From: Oscillospiraceae bacterium | GTDB taxonomy: Bacteria; Bacillota; Clostridia; Oscillospirales; Oscillospiraceae | Direction: 5' to 3' | Assembly: GCA_017445875.1 (NCBI GenBank) | Contig: JAFSRZ010000022.1 | Span: 1-57,450 of the forward strand | Length of the DNA stretch: 57,450 nucleotides | In this document: positions 33,414-42,610 of the stretch, piece after piece | Layout of the letters: each line of letters starts with the position of its first letter | Position numbering within the stretch: position 1 is the first letter of the stretch | Notes under the pieces: model-generated | What the model was told of the DNA's origin: nothing | Seen by the model: only the letters and a program-made list of their open reading frames with translations | The model's database searches: none | Made by a program: the position numbers and the translations under genes

Positions 33414-36400
33414 TCATTCCAGCCGTATCGCCCCGGAATGCCACTCGTATTCGCCGCGCTCCGCCGCCTCCAGACTTTCCGCCACCGCGCACTCGATTTC
33501 GTCCGGGCTGACAGGCCGTAGATAAATATGCCAAGCCTCGTTGACGTACCCGCACGGAATCAGTATCTGCCGTGCGCGTGTCTCCCAGACCGACACGCCG
33601 CTTTGGGGCTTGTCCGCCTGATACGTCCCCGCCGCCGGAGAGTCCGTGTAGAAGAACGAAAAATCCTCCTCCCCGGCGTCCCAGTATTCGACCCACTGCC
33701 CGTACCCGCTCCGGGGCGTCAGCAACGGACATAAACAGTCCCAGTCGTCGCTCTCGCCCACCCAGAAGCGGAACCGTATTTCCTCCTGTGTCCGGGTTTT
33801 GTCGATGGCCTTGATATTGCTCCCGCTCCGGGTCAGAAGCAGTCCCAGCGCGACGCCGGTTTTACCCGTGCAGTTTTGCGGCTCGCTGTCGGGCGCGCCG
33901 TCCTCCCGGATACGGCGTTCGGCCTCCTCCGAACCCAGCGGCGCGAATATCTCAAAGAATGTGTCGGGCGGGTCGCCCCTGTGATGTTCGCCCCAAATCC
34001 CGCGCATAGCCCGGTTAAGTTCGTCAATCCGTGCGTGGATACACTCACGGAAAATTTCGGATTTCGCGGAGTTCCCCGCAAGGAAAATATCCATCACCGG
34101 CGAATTGCCCTGCCCGTTCCCCGTCCACTGCAACGCGAACGCCTTCACCATGCCCACAAACTGTGTCACGCCCTCCTCAATCCGGCCGCGAATCAGTTCA
34201 AGCAGTTTCGGGACAGAGACGTTTATCTGTACATGTTTTTGTGCGCCGTCCTCGTTGAACAGCGGGATTTTCGCCGCGCCCGATACGTCGATGTCGTAGC
34301 CGCCGCCCGCGCCGCCTTCCGTATAATAACCGTTTTCCGCGTCGCCTTTCAAGTTCCCCTCCCACACCGGGCGGAGCAGTTCCGACAACGTGCGAATGTT
34401 GACCTGTGCTTCCAGCGTATTGTCAATCAGGAACTCGAAACCGGGTTCCGGCGTCAGCCACGGCGGACAGGTGAATTGAATCCCTTCTTTGCGGAGTGTG
34501 CCGGCGTTGTCGCGGAAAGTCTGACAGGCCATTTCCCAGAGCAGATTTTCCCCGCCGAGATGTTGCGAACCGCCGTAGGAAAGGTGTTCGATGACGTACC
34601 GGACACCGCGCCGCCGTTCGTTGTTCTCCGGCCTGCGCCATATGCCGAGGTCGAAATCAGACGTGCCGCCGCCGAAGTCGAATACCGCGAAGCGTACCGG
34701 TGCGCCCGGCTCCGGCTTCACGCCGAACTTTTTCAGCGCACACACCGCGTAGGCCGCCGGTTCCGCCGCGCCCTCCCGGACGTAGAAAGAATCCATACAT
34801 TCCCTGTCGTCCAGAATACTTTGAGGCAGCGACTTTTTCAAGCCCGCTTCAAAACTTTCGAGAATTTTCCGCCGCGCCGCTTTCGAGTAGGACACCGGGA
34901 ACGATAACAAATACTTCAAATATATTTTGCCCGTGCGCATGTTGTTAATATACAGGCCGATATAATAGGCGTAAAAGGCAATGGGATTCAGTCCGGGCGG
35001 CGTCTCCTCCTCCATGCCGACCGCGTAACAGACTTCGGAGTTTTCCGCGTCCTCCTCCGATTCCAGAAAAGGCCGTAATTCTTTGGGCGGCTTCTTTTCG
35101 TCGATGGCGCGGCGGTCCATGATGTGAACGCTTTTGCGCGAACCGCTCGCCCATTGTTTCAGTTCCCCGAAAAACGACGGCAGATAAACCGGGCCGTCCG
35201 TCGCGCTTAACTCGTTGCGGGCGTTCAAAGCCGTGTGGGATGTGTTCACGTCCTCCCAACGGGTCATAGGGCGTCCGGCGCGGGCGTGGAAGTCCGTTAA
35301 AAAGCGGTCTAAGTCGATAAATTGCAAAATAGTCGGGTTTTCGTACTGCTTCCGGCTTAACTCGCTTCTGTAGTCCCCAGTCCCGACACGAACCAAGTCA
35401 AGTTTCCCGTTGGTCATGCGGGCGACTACCGTACTTTTTGTGCCGAAGTCAATACCGATAATGTCATTCCACGCCACATCAAGTTTTGGCGGACGGGCGT
35501 AGACCGGCGTTTCCAGCCGGACAGTTTCGCCGTCGGAATTGTCCCGGATACGCTCCCACAGTTCCCATAAGCCGCCGTTCGGATTCTCCAACTTGCGCCG
35601 GTTCTCCGGGGTGATGTCCGCCCGGACAAAATCCGCCCGCAACAACTCCGTAATGGCGGCTTGACTTTTGTCGGGGACAACCGGCGCGGAATCCTCCGGG
35701 ATATTCAGCACTTCGTCGGCGATACTGCCAAGCGCCGCTTGTAATTCCTCGCCTTTCAGGTTTTGCAAGGCCTTTGTCACCACGATTTCCTGATTTTCCA
35801 CGTTCAGGAAACCGCGCTCTATCATCCGGTAAAGCGACTGCAAGTCCGCTTTTTGCTTTTCGTCCATGCCGGACGGTATCATAGCGTTGCGGAGTACGTA
35901 CCACATCATGGGCTCCGAAAGATGAATTACATGCGCTACGATAGTCTGACAGGCTCCGCCGGAATATTCATAGCAAAAATGACTTGAGTTATAACGGTTA
36001 TCTTCAAGAACCGCGATTCCCTTACTTCCGTTAGAGCCGAACAGGTTCTTGAGATAGGGAATTTTCTTCCGTTCCTCCTTGGACAGGCTGTCCAAAATTT
36101 GTTTCGCCTCCGTGAACGTGGGAAGAGTAAGAGTGGGATTGCGGAAAGCGGGAAATTTCACATCTCCGCGGCCACGGGCAAAGGGACTGGAACTTCCATC
36201 CTTCCAGTCAAGCCGAATAGCCAGCTTGTCGCTGAAAATATTCTCCATCAAAACACCGCGCAGACCGCCCGGAATCCAGACATCATAATTGTCAAAAAAG
36301 ACATTGCCCGTCTGCAAAGTGTTGTACAACGCCCCTAAAACCTCCGACAGCTTTTCCTTTAACTTCCGCTCGTCGAATACGCCGTCCGTCACGGGAGGCG

Positions 36401-36467
36401 CGGGGCGTTCCGGTTTGTCCGCGCCCGCGGGTATCTCGTACACGGCCTTGACTTTGATATCGTTCAT
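33414..36467 (-). CDS. Large Hsp70/actin-fold ATPase
   Basis: 1017 residues. Residues 1-330 are a non-canonical N-terminal region. The actin/Hsp70 fold follows, with phosphate-1 IIGIDFGTKSTVVARM (about 337-352), phosphate-2 FAVFDFGGGTSDFDLG (about 593-608) and adenosine motif MDIFLAGNSAKSEIF (about 792-806). A C-terminal domain of about 110 residues lacks the usual substrate-binding beta-sandwich signature. Probably an ATP-switched assembly or chaperone-like protein. The ATG overlaps the coiled-coil gene stop (ATGA) with a CAGGGGGGAA site. It is the largest and most distinctive member of the locus. Confidence 0.85.
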   Translation of the reverse strand: MNDIKVKAVYEIPAGADKPERPAPPVTDGVFDERKLKEKLSEVLGALYNTLQTGNVFFDNYDVWIPGGLRGVLMENIFSDKLAIRLDWKDGSSSPFARGRGDVKFPAFRNPTLTLPTFTEAKQILDSLSKEERKKIPYLKNLFGSNGSKGIAVLEDNRYNSSHFCYEYSGGACQTIVAHVIHLSEPMMWYVLRNAMIPSGMDEKQKADLQSLYRMIERGFLNVENQEIVVTKALQNLKGEELQAALGSIADEVLNIPEDSAPVVPDKSQAAITELLRADFVRADITPENRRKLENPNGGLWELWERIRDNSDGETVRLETPVYARPPKLDVAWNDIIGIDFGTKSTVVARMTNGKLDLVRVGTGDYRSELSRKQYENPTILQFIDLDRFLTDFHARAGRPMTRWEDVNTSHTALNARNELSATDGPVYLPSFFGELKQWASGSRKSVHIMDRRAIDEKKPPKELRPFLESEEDAENSEVCYAVGMEEETPPGLNPIAFYAYYIGLYINNMRTGKIYLKYLLSFPVSYSKAARRKILESFEAGLKKSLPQSILDDRECMDSFYVREGAAEPAAYAVCALKKFGVKPEPGAPVRFAVFDFGGGTSDFDLGIWRRPENNERRRGVRYVIEHLSYGGSQHLGGENLLWEMACQTFRDNAGTLRKEGIQFTCPPWLTPEPGFEFLIDNTLEAQVNIRTLSELLRPVWEGNLKGDAENGYYTEGGAGGGYDIDVSGAAKIPLFNEDGAQKHVQINVSVPKLLELIRGRIEEGVTQFVGMVKAFALQWTGNGQGNSPVMDIFLAGNSAKSEIFRECIHARIDELNRAMRGIWGEHHRGDPPDTFFEIFAPLGSEEAERRIREDGAPDSEPQNCTGKTGVALGLLLTRSGSNIKAIDKTRTQEEIRFRFWVGESDDWDCLCPLLTPRSGYGQWVEYWDAGEEDFSFFYTDSPAAGTYQADKPQSGVSVWETRARQILIPCGYVNEAWHIYLRPVSPDEIECAVAESLEAAERGEYEWHSGAIRLE

Positions 36468-37291
36468 GACGACATTCCCCCCTGTTCGCCGACTGTGACC
36501 ACACATTTCCGCGCCGCTTTCTTCTCCTTGCGGTTCCATATCCCCGGCAAAAGGACTTTGGCGACGTTCCCCGAATGCTGACTGCCGCCCTTTGCGCGTA
36601 TATGCCGTTCCCCGTCGAAACGGTCTCCGGCGCGGTCGTCCATCCATTCCCAAACCGGCGCGTACATCGTGGAATTGTACTGTTTCAGCAAAAAGCGCAG
36701 TACGTCCAGCAGAACCGCCCATTCGGGACTGTCCGTCATGCCCGGACACTCGCAAGCGTTCCGCATTTTCTCCCACAAGGACGTAATCGCGTTGGCACTC
36801 CCCCCGCACAGCAGAAAACGCGTCGGCGTGTCCGTGGGGAGAATCTCCCGCCATTCGCTGTCCGCCTTGACCAGTTCCAGTGTACGGTAACGGTCGTAGA
36901 TATCCAGCAGTTCCGAGAAGGGTTCGAGTTTCGCTCCCAAGGCGGCGTTGTCGCGTTCCAGCGCGTTGTACTGTGCTTGCAAGTCGGCGTTGTCGGCGTT
37001 CAGTTCGCCAAAGCGCTTTTGCAAGTCGGCCTTTGCGGCGGTCAGTTCTGTGACTTGTTCTTGCAAAGCGTCGTTGTCAGCAGTCAGTCTACTGACTTCT
37101 TTTTCCAGTTCCGCTACTTTGCCGTTGTCGGGAGAAGGCGCGGGAAACGCTTGATAGTTTGAGCGCGTTTTCTTAAGCTCTGTTACCTCATTTGCAAGCG
37201 TTGTCACAAGCCCTGCCAGTTTTTTGTGTTGCTCTTCAAGGTCTGCTACTCTACGCTGAAAAGCCGTCCACTCATTTGGATTAACAACCAT
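36464..37291 (-). CDS. Coiled-coil protein, probable partner of the Hsp70-like ATPase
   Basis: 275 residues. Residues about 10-45 and 57-125 are strong heptad coiled coil (VAELEKEVSRLTADNDALQ and related). A globular C-terminal domain (SELLDIYDRYRTLELVK... LLKQYNSTMYAPVWEWM) with a basic end follows. It starts inside the patatin gene (11-base overlap, GAGGAGAAA site) and overlaps the Hsp70-like start by 4 bases. By position and shape it could be a nucleotide-exchange or scaffold partner, but no GrpE motif is visible; that role is inference. Confidence 0.7.
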   Translation of the reverse strand: MVVNPNEWTAFQRRVADLEEQHKKLAGLVTTLANEVTELKKTRSNYQAFPAPSPDNGKVAELEKEVSRLTADNDALQEQVTELTAAKADLQKRFGELNADNADLQAQYNALERDNAALGAKLEPFSELLDIYDRYRTLELVKADSEWREILPTDTPTRFLLCGGSANAITSLWEKMRNACECPGMTDSPEWAVLLDVLRFLLKQYNSTMYAPVWEWMDDRAGDRFDGERHIRAKGGSQHSGNVAKVLLPGIWNRKEKKAARKCVVTVGEQGGMSS

Positions 37292-38450
37292 AAAATTTCT
37301 CCTCATTGTGCGCGTCAAAGCCCTCCAAGACGCGCAAAGCGTCCTCGTAACCGTGCCGGACACGTTCACGGGTAATTTCCGGGGTCAGTTCAAACACCGC
37401 CAAGAAATCGTCGTCGAACCCGGAACCGGGACGCACTACCCGAAATTCACACAGTTCGGTACTATCCCCGGACGGTATACGCCACGGACGCCCCTGTTTC
37501 CGTTTCAGGTCTACAACGATAAATTTTCGGAATCCCTCCCGATAGAGCGGGAAAATCGGAACATTGTCGTAAAAGCCGCCGTCGTAATAGGCTTTGCCCC
37601 GGAATGTCACCGGGTCGTAGGCCGGGGGAATCGCCGACGAGGCCATAAGTAACCGCGTCATGTCCATATTGGACAGGCCGCGCCACGAAATATAGTGGGC
37701 GGTTTCGTCGGAGATTGCGCCGGGGAAAGACGGCGTTTCCGGGTCGAGCAGTCCCGGCAGGAGAAACGGAACTTCCTCCAGCGGCGTGACAGCGGAGTAC
37801 AGCGCGAACTCCCGGAATGTGTCGGGGCTGATGGACTTGATGACGGGCAGTAAATGCCGTTCAAGTTCGGGCTGGGAGATGAAAATGTCCTCCATGATTT
37901 CCAGCAGTTCCGGCGGGAGTATACTTTGTCCGTGCCGCCGCCCGTAGGCGCGGGTAATGCGTTCGATTTCGGCGCGCTGGACGCGGCGGAAATCCGGGTC
38001 ACTGAGCTGTAACCAGAGTTCGTAAGCCTCGCGCCAGTCGCCGCGCAGAAATAACGGCGTGTTAATCGCCCCGATGGACACGCCCGAAATACCGGTCACT
38101 TGCGCGGCAAGTCCGCTTTCGCACAAAGCCCGCCAGACGCCTACCTGATAGGCTCCTTTCGCGCCGCCGCCCGCCAATACAAGCCCGATTCCCGTCCGGG
38201 GCTGTTGGGTCAGGAACGTTTTCAGCGCGAAGTACAACGCGCTTTCCGTGTCGCAAATCTGTTCACCGTCGCGGACATTGCGCACTCTCGCGCTATGGGA
38301 CGCCTCGTCAGTCTCGATGAACCAGTCCCCGCACGTCACCCGCGCCCGCCAGTGTCCGGCGTCCGGCACCGGCGACCAGTGCCCGTAAGCCTTCACAAAT
38401 TCCGCTAAGGCGCGTGGGGTTATCCGTTTTGATATCCTGTTCCAGTTCAT
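37281..38450 (-). CDS. Patatin-like phospholipase
   Basis: 389 residues. After an 85-residue N-terminal extension comes the patatin domain: oxyanion motif AGGGAKGAYQVG (about 93-104), nucleophile elbow GISGVSIGAIN (GVSIG, Ser about 125) and the catalytic Asp in YYDGGFYDN (Asp about 290). The Ser/Asp dyad is intact, so lipid acyl hydrolysis is expected. Patatins serve as membrane-attacking effectors in some defence systems (e.g. CapV in CBASS) but also in normal lipid turnover. It lies second in the locus, 9 bases after the DUF697-like gene. Confidence 0.9.
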   Translation of the reverse strand: MNWNRISKRITPRALAEFVKAYGHWSPVPDAGHWRARVTCGDWFIETDEASHSARVRNVRDGEQICDTESALYFALKTFLTQQPRTGIGLVLAGGGAKGAYQVGVWRALCESGLAAQVTGISGVSIGAINTPLFLRGDWREAYELWLQLSDPDFRRVQRAEIERITRAYGRRHGQSILPPELLEIMEDIFISQPELERHLLPVIKSISPDTFREFALYSAVTPLEEVPFLLPGLLDPETPSFPGAISDETAHYISWRGLSNMDMTRLLMASSAIPPAYDPVTFRGKAYYDGGFYDNVPIFPLYREGFRKFIVVDLKRKQGRPWRIPSGDSTELCEFRVVRPGSGFDDDFLAVFELTPEITRERVRHGYEDALRVLEGFDAHNEEKFYGC

Positions 38451-38459
38451 AGCGTTTCC

Positions 38460-39098
38460 CTATTCAAAGCGAATCTTGAACGGCGGCGCGGGGTTCGACT
38501 CCGGTTCCGGCGGCGTTGCCGCTTCCGGCTCCGACTGAAACCCGCTTTCCGGTTCCGATGGCGCTGCCGGTTCCGGCTCCGACTGAAACCCGGTTTCCGG
38601 TTCCGGCGCGGGAGAAATCCCGGTTTCTTGCTCCTCCTGTTTCTGACGCTCATTTTTGACCAGCACTTTGAAATCGTCAATAAGGTCGTCAATCGGCGGG
38701 ATGTCGTCGCCACGCCCGGCTATGCCGGATAAGAGCTTGATATAGGCTTCTCCCATAACCAATGTGAGGGTTCCCGCCGTGGTCGCGGAGACAGCGCCTC
38801 CGGCGAACGTACCCGCAAACGGTATCACTTTCAGTACGGAGGAAACCACCGTTTTTCCGATGAACGCCGCCCCGCTGACGTTCAACGCCGCGTAAACCAA
38901 GGAAGTCAAGGCGCTTTTTTTCAGGTCAAAGCCGAATACGGCGGTAATACCGCCCAGCATGGCGACCTGTTCCCCGATTAACGGAATCATATCGACAATG
39001 GGCAGAGGGATTCCGCCTGTCACCGCGGCGGCGGCTGTGGTGGCTCCGACAATTGCGTGTGCTTTGACCTGTTTTTCCTGCAAGGAACTCTCCGACAT
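38460..39098 (-). CDS. DUF697-like membrane protein, first gene of the ten-gene locus
   Basis: 212 residues. Residues 12-130 resemble the DUF697 helical hydrophobic domain (TGGIPLPIVDMIPLIGEQVA, then AFIGKTVVSSVLKVIPFAG and LTLVMGEAYIKLL), with Gly/Ala-rich helices able to enter the membrane. The C-terminal 60 residues are a Pro/Glu/Ser-rich repetitive tail (EPESGFQSEPEAA repeats). DUF697 domains accompany some membrane-acting GTPases; no GTPase is present here. The ATG at 39098 follows AAAGGAG. It may dock the complex at the membrane (inference). Confidence 0.7.
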   Translation of the reverse strand: MSESSLQEKQVKAHAIVGATTAAAAVTGGIPLPIVDMIPLIGEQVAMLGGITAVFGFDLKKSALTSLVYAALNVSGAAFIGKTVVSSVLKVIPFAGTFAGGAVSATTAGTLTLVMGEAYIKLLSGIAGRGDDIPPIDDLIDDFKVLVKNERQKQEEQETGISPAPEPETGFQSEPEPAAPSEPESGFQSEPEAATPPEPESNPAPPFKIRFE

Positions 39099-39145
39099 AA
39101 ACGCTCCTTTCTCCGCGATATGCCCTGTCTTTACATATTCCAGAT

Positions 39146-39174
39146 ATTTTATCACACGGCGGAAAGCTATGCAA
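39146..39174 (-). promoter_or_regulatory. Main promoter of the ten-gene locus
   Basis: Minus strand: -35 TTGCAT (39169-39174), 17-bp spacer, -10 TAAAAT (39146-39151), 48 bases before the first start codon. Confidence 0.65.
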
Positions 39175-39254
39175 CACGTTTCACCCGGCTTTCATTACGA
39201 TATCCCGACGGGACGAGTTGCGTATTACGCTTTCCGCCGCGCTTGCGCGACGTA

Positions 39255-40889
39255 TCAGCCCTTATTCTGGCTCTCGACAAGACGCGTGGCACCGTACATT
39301 TCACGGAGTTTCGGCTTTTCGATTTTGCCCGTGGGGTTGCGGGGAACGTCGGAGAAGATTATCTTCCGGGGACGCTTGTAGCGCGGGAGTTCCATGCAGA
39401 AGTCTTGGATTTCCTGTTCGGAACAGGTCTCGCCCTCGCGGACTTGGATAATGGCGGCGGCAATTTCGCCCAGTCGCGGGTCAGGCAGTCCGATAACCGC
39501 CACGTCATGAATTTTCGGGTGAGTGTGCAGAAAGTCCTCAATCTGTACCGGATAGAGATTCTCGCCGCCGGAGATTATGACATCCTTCTTACGGTCTACC
39601 AGAAAATAGAATCCGTCGGGGTCTTGTTTTGCCATGTCACCGGTGTGGAGCCAGCCGTCTTTCAGGACTTCCGCTGTGGCCTTGGGGTCGTGGTAGTAAC
39701 AGCGCATGACGCCGGGTCCCTTCACGCACAGTTCGCCCACGTCGCCGGGTTGTACGGGCTTGTCCTGTTCATCGACAATCTTGCACTTCCAGCCGAAACC
39801 CGGTACGCCAATCGCGCCGACTTTGTGAATGTTATCCAGTCCCAAATGCACACAGCCCGGCCCCGTCGACTCGGACAAACCATAGTTTGTATCGTACTTG
39901 TGGTGGGGGAAATACTCCATCCAACGCTTAATCAGCGACGGCGGCACGGGCTGCGCCCCGATGTGCATTAAACGCCACTGCGAAAGCTGATAATCTTCTA
40001 TGCGCAATTCGCCCCGGTCGAGCGCCGCCAGCAAGTCCTGACACCACGGCACCAGTAACCAGACAATGGTACAGCCCTCCCGCGTGATGGCCTCCAAAAT
40101 CGCCTTGGGCGAGTTGCTTTTGAGCAGAACGGCCTTGCCGCCGGTGTAGAGGGAGCCGAACCAGTGCATTTTCGCGCCGGTGTGGTAGAGCGGCGGAATG
40201 CACAGAAACACGTCGTCATGGGTAGTCTCGTGGTGTACGGCCTCCATGCGCGCCGACTGTAACAGCGCGGTGTGGTCAAGCAGAATGGCCTTGGGAAATC
40301 CGGTCGTGCCGGACGAGTAGTAGATAGCGGCCTCGTCGGTGTCCTGTACCAGAATTTTCGGCGCGGCGGACGAACAGTTTGCGGTGGCGTCGTTGTAACT
40401 CTCGGCGAACGACGGACAGCTTTGACCGACAAAGAACAGAATCCGGTTCAGGCCGACACTGTCCGCAATTTCCTCCACGCGCCCGATGAACTCCGGCCCG
40501 AAAAACAGGACATCCGCGTCAGCTAATTTCAGGCAGTATTGGATTTCGTCCGCCGTGTAGCGGAAGTTCAGCGGCACCGCGACGGCACCCGTTTTCAGGA
40601 CGCCGAAGTAAATCGGGAGCCATTCCAGACAGTTCATGAGCAGAATGGCGACTTTCTGACCCTTGCGGACGCCACGCGACAGTAACAGATTCGCCACGCG
40701 GTTTGCCTTCTCGTCGAACACGCCCCATGTAATCTGCCGTACGTACGGCGTGGGGGCGGTGGGCTGGATGAGTTCGTATTCCTTCCACGTGACGCGGGGC
40801 GCTTCCTGTATGTCGGGGTTCATCTCGACAAGACAGATTTCGTCGCCGTAAAGTTTGCTGTTGCGTTCCAACAGGTCGGTAATGGGCAT
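39255..40889 (-). CDS. AMP-dependent acyl-CoA synthetase/ligase
   Basis: 544-residue ANL-superfamily enzyme that activates a carboxylic acid via acyl-AMP to acyl-CoA. The P-loop is YYSSGTTGFPKAILLDH (about 193-209), the A5 motif YGLSESTGP, the A7 motif WLHTGDMAKQDPDGF, the hinge VDRKKDVIISGGENLYP and the catalytic Lys in NPTGKIEKPKL. It resembles long/medium-chain fatty-acid or aryl-acid ligases; substrate not clear. It is a single gene divergent from nrfA with its own promoter. Confidence 0.92.
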   Translation of the reverse strand: MPITDLLERNSKLYGDEICLVEMNPDIQEAPRVTWKEYELIQPTAPTPYVRQITWGVFDEKANRVANLLLSRGVRKGQKVAILLMNCLEWLPIYFGVLKTGAVAVPLNFRYTADEIQYCLKLADADVLFFGPEFIGRVEEIADSVGLNRILFFVGQSCPSFAESYNDATANCSSAAPKILVQDTDEAAIYYSSGTTGFPKAILLDHTALLQSARMEAVHHETTHDDVFLCIPPLYHTGAKMHWFGSLYTGGKAVLLKSNSPKAILEAITREGCTIVWLLVPWCQDLLAALDRGELRIEDYQLSQWRLMHIGAQPVPPSLIKRWMEYFPHHKYDTNYGLSESTGPGCVHLGLDNIHKVGAIGVPGFGWKCKIVDEQDKPVQPGDVGELCVKGPGVMRCYYHDPKATAEVLKDGWLHTGDMAKQDPDGFYFLVDRKKDVIISGGENLYPVQIEDFLHTHPKIHDVAVIGLPDPRLGEIAAAIIQVREGETCSEQEIQDFCMELPRYKRPRKIIFSDVPRNPTGKIEKPKLREMYGATRLVESQNKG

Positions 40890-40972
40890 AAAAAATACAT
40901 CCTTTCTGTAATATAAAGGGGGAAATCCCCGGTTTTTACGCTTTCATGGTTTTTCCCTCTAAAGCAACCGTA

Positions 40973-41001
40973 AGCATAGCCCATTCGGCGCGGATTGTCA
41001 A
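40973..41001 (-). promoter_or_regulatory. Promoter for the acyl-CoA ligase
   Basis: Minus strand: -35 TTGACA (40996-41001), 17-bp spacer, -10 TATGCT (40973-40978). Confidence 0.75.
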
Positions 41002-41050
41002 GCCCAATTTCAGCCGGACATAGATTCGTTGTCCATGTCGAAAAAAGTTG

Positions 41051-41079
41051 TTTACAAATCGTCCCGCTTCTGGTAAAAT
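41051..41079 (+). promoter_or_regulatory. Promoter for nrfA
   Basis: -35 TTTACA (41051-41056), 17-bp spacer, -10 TAAAAT (41074-41079), about 107 bases before the nrfA start. No FNR/NsrR-type site was recognised. Confidence 0.65.
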
Positions 41080-41186
41080 GAATCCATGTATCATACGCGT
41101 TACGCGTCTGTCCGAAAAGGAGGGGAATCACCGGACATGCGCTTTGTATCGGAGTTGAGAACATCCCAAGTTAAAGGAGGTACAAC

Positions 41187-42524
41187 ATGGAAAAGCAACT
41201 CATCTGGAAAACCGTGGGCGCGTGTGCCGTGGCTGTGGCGCTGATAGCGGTCTGTGGCAAGTTCGCGGGTACGGAAGTCACGCAACAGCGCAACAGCGCC
41301 CCCGACAACGCCGGAAGCGTCGCGGCAATCCCGGTCGAAACTGAAACCGAAACCAAAACAGGCCCCTTGACCCGCGCTGATATCCAGTATCAGAAATTGA
41401 CGGCTCCCGCGCCTACCAGTAAGGACGGCACCATCAACGCCGCCGATTGGTCGGCCTACTATCCCTACATCGCCGCAACCATGGGCGACAGCACCAAAAA
41501 CAGTTACGTCACGGACTATCTCGAACAGGACCCGTATCTGGTCAACATTTATGAGGGCTACGGCTTCGCCAAGGACTACGGCAGCGCACGCGGACACGAA
41601 TACTGTCTGACGGACGTGGCGAAAACACAGCGTCCGCACCCGAAAGCCAATTGTCTGACCTGCAAGACCCCGAACTTTGCCAAACTCGTGGACGATATGG
41701 GCGTCAGCGCGTACTCCATGCCGTTCGACGAGGCAATGGCCATGATGGAGGAAAATGTCAGTTGCTACACCTGCCACGGCAACGGCGGCCCCGCCAATCG
41801 CGGCTCGTTGACCGCCACGCACAACTATGTATATGAAGCGCTGGGCAACTCCATAGGCGAAATTGACCCCGCCGTGCTTGTCTGCGGACAGTGCCACATC
41901 GAGTATCACTTCACCACGTCCGACAGTGAAACCATGATGCCCTATCACAACCGCGCCAGCATGACCCCGGAAGCGATTCTGGAATACTATAACAGTATCA
42001 ATTTCTATGACTGGATACAGGAAAGCACCGGCGCGAAAATGCTCAAAGCCCAACACCCCGAAATGGAAACTTTCCTCTACGGCAAACACGCCGACCTGTT
42101 GACTTGTTCCGACTGCCATATGCCCATTGAGACCGCCGACGACGGCACGGTGTATCACAGTCACTATCTGGTCAGCCCGCTGGAGAATGAAACCCTGCTG
42201 GAAACCTGCGCCGTCTGCCACGGACGCACGGATATGGTCAGCTTTGTACACAGTTTACAGGAACGTGTCACGGCGCGGGAAACCGAAGTCGGAAACAAGC
42301 TCTCCGGTCTCAAGGACGAAATTGTGAAGGCCAAGGCCGGCAAGATGAAAACCAAGGACTTGGACGAATTGCGGCAGATGTACCGGGAAGCGCAGTGGTT
42401 CTTTGATTTCTGCTACGTCGAGAACGCCGAGGGCGCGCATAACTCCGAACTCGCGTTCCGGTGTCTGGACACCTCCGAGGCTAAAATTGAGGAAGCGTTA
42501 GCGTTCCTGAACGCCCACCAGTAA
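41187..42524 (+). CDS. nrfA: Ammonia-forming cytochrome c nitrite reductase NrfA
   Basis: 445 residues. An uncleaved or cleavable N-terminal hydrophobic segment (about 7-24) leads to five haem-binding sites: the diagnostic catalytic CLTCK (156-160) and four CXXCH sites, CYTCH (193), CGQCH (233), CSDCH (307) and CAVCH (341). This matches pentahaem NrfA, which reduces nitrite to ammonium with six electrons outside the membrane. A TAAAGGAGG site precedes the ATG. No NrfH quinol oxidase gene is adjacent; resB and ccsA, needed to attach the haems, follow. Confidence 0.95.
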   Translation: MEKQLIWKTVGACAVAVALIAVCGKFAGTEVTQQRNSAPDNAGSVAAIPVETETETKTGPLTRADIQYQKLTAPAPTSKDGTINAADWSAYYPYIAATMGDSTKNSYVTDYLEQDPYLVNIYEGYGFAKDYGSARGHEYCLTDVAKTQRPHPKANCLTCKTPNFAKLVDDMGVSAYSMPFDEAMAMMEENVSCYTCHGNGGPANRGSLTATHNYVYEALGNSIGEIDPAVLVCGQCHIEYHFTTSDSETMMPYHNRASMTPEAILEYYNSINFYDWIQESTGAKMLKAQHPEMETFLYGKHADLLTCSDCHMPIETADDGTVYHSHYLVSPLENETLLETCAVCHGRTDMVSFVHSLQERVTARETEVGNKLSGLKDEIVKAKAGKMKTKDLDELRQMYREAQWFFDFCYVENAEGAHNSELAFRCLDTSEAKIEEALAFLNAHQ

Positions 42525-42530
42525 CCGGTA

Positions 42531-42593
42531 ACGGGATTCCCCCATAAATCCCGTAACATCACGGCGGAAGTCTCGTATTTCCGCCGTGGTTTT
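42531..42593 (+). terminator. Two hairpins between nrfA and resB
   Basis: First stem ACGGGATT/AATCCCGT (42531-42554). The second, stronger stem CACGGCGGAA/TTCCGCCGTG (42560-42588) is followed by GTTTT. It may attenuate nrfA transcription so that less reaches resB-ccsA. Confidence 0.65.
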
Positions 42594-42610
42594 GTGTAAG
42601 GAAAGAAATT

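Noticed and set aside
33468..36854. N-terminal extension of the Hsp70-like protein up to 36854
   Set aside because: Those 129 residues are an out-of-frame reading of the coiled-coil gene; the ATGA overlap with a strong ribosome site at 36467 decides the start.
41100..42251. 383-residue minus-strand open frame opposite nrfA
   Set aside because: Shadow frame: the plus strand carries five haem motifs; the antisense protein has no recognisable domain or start signal.
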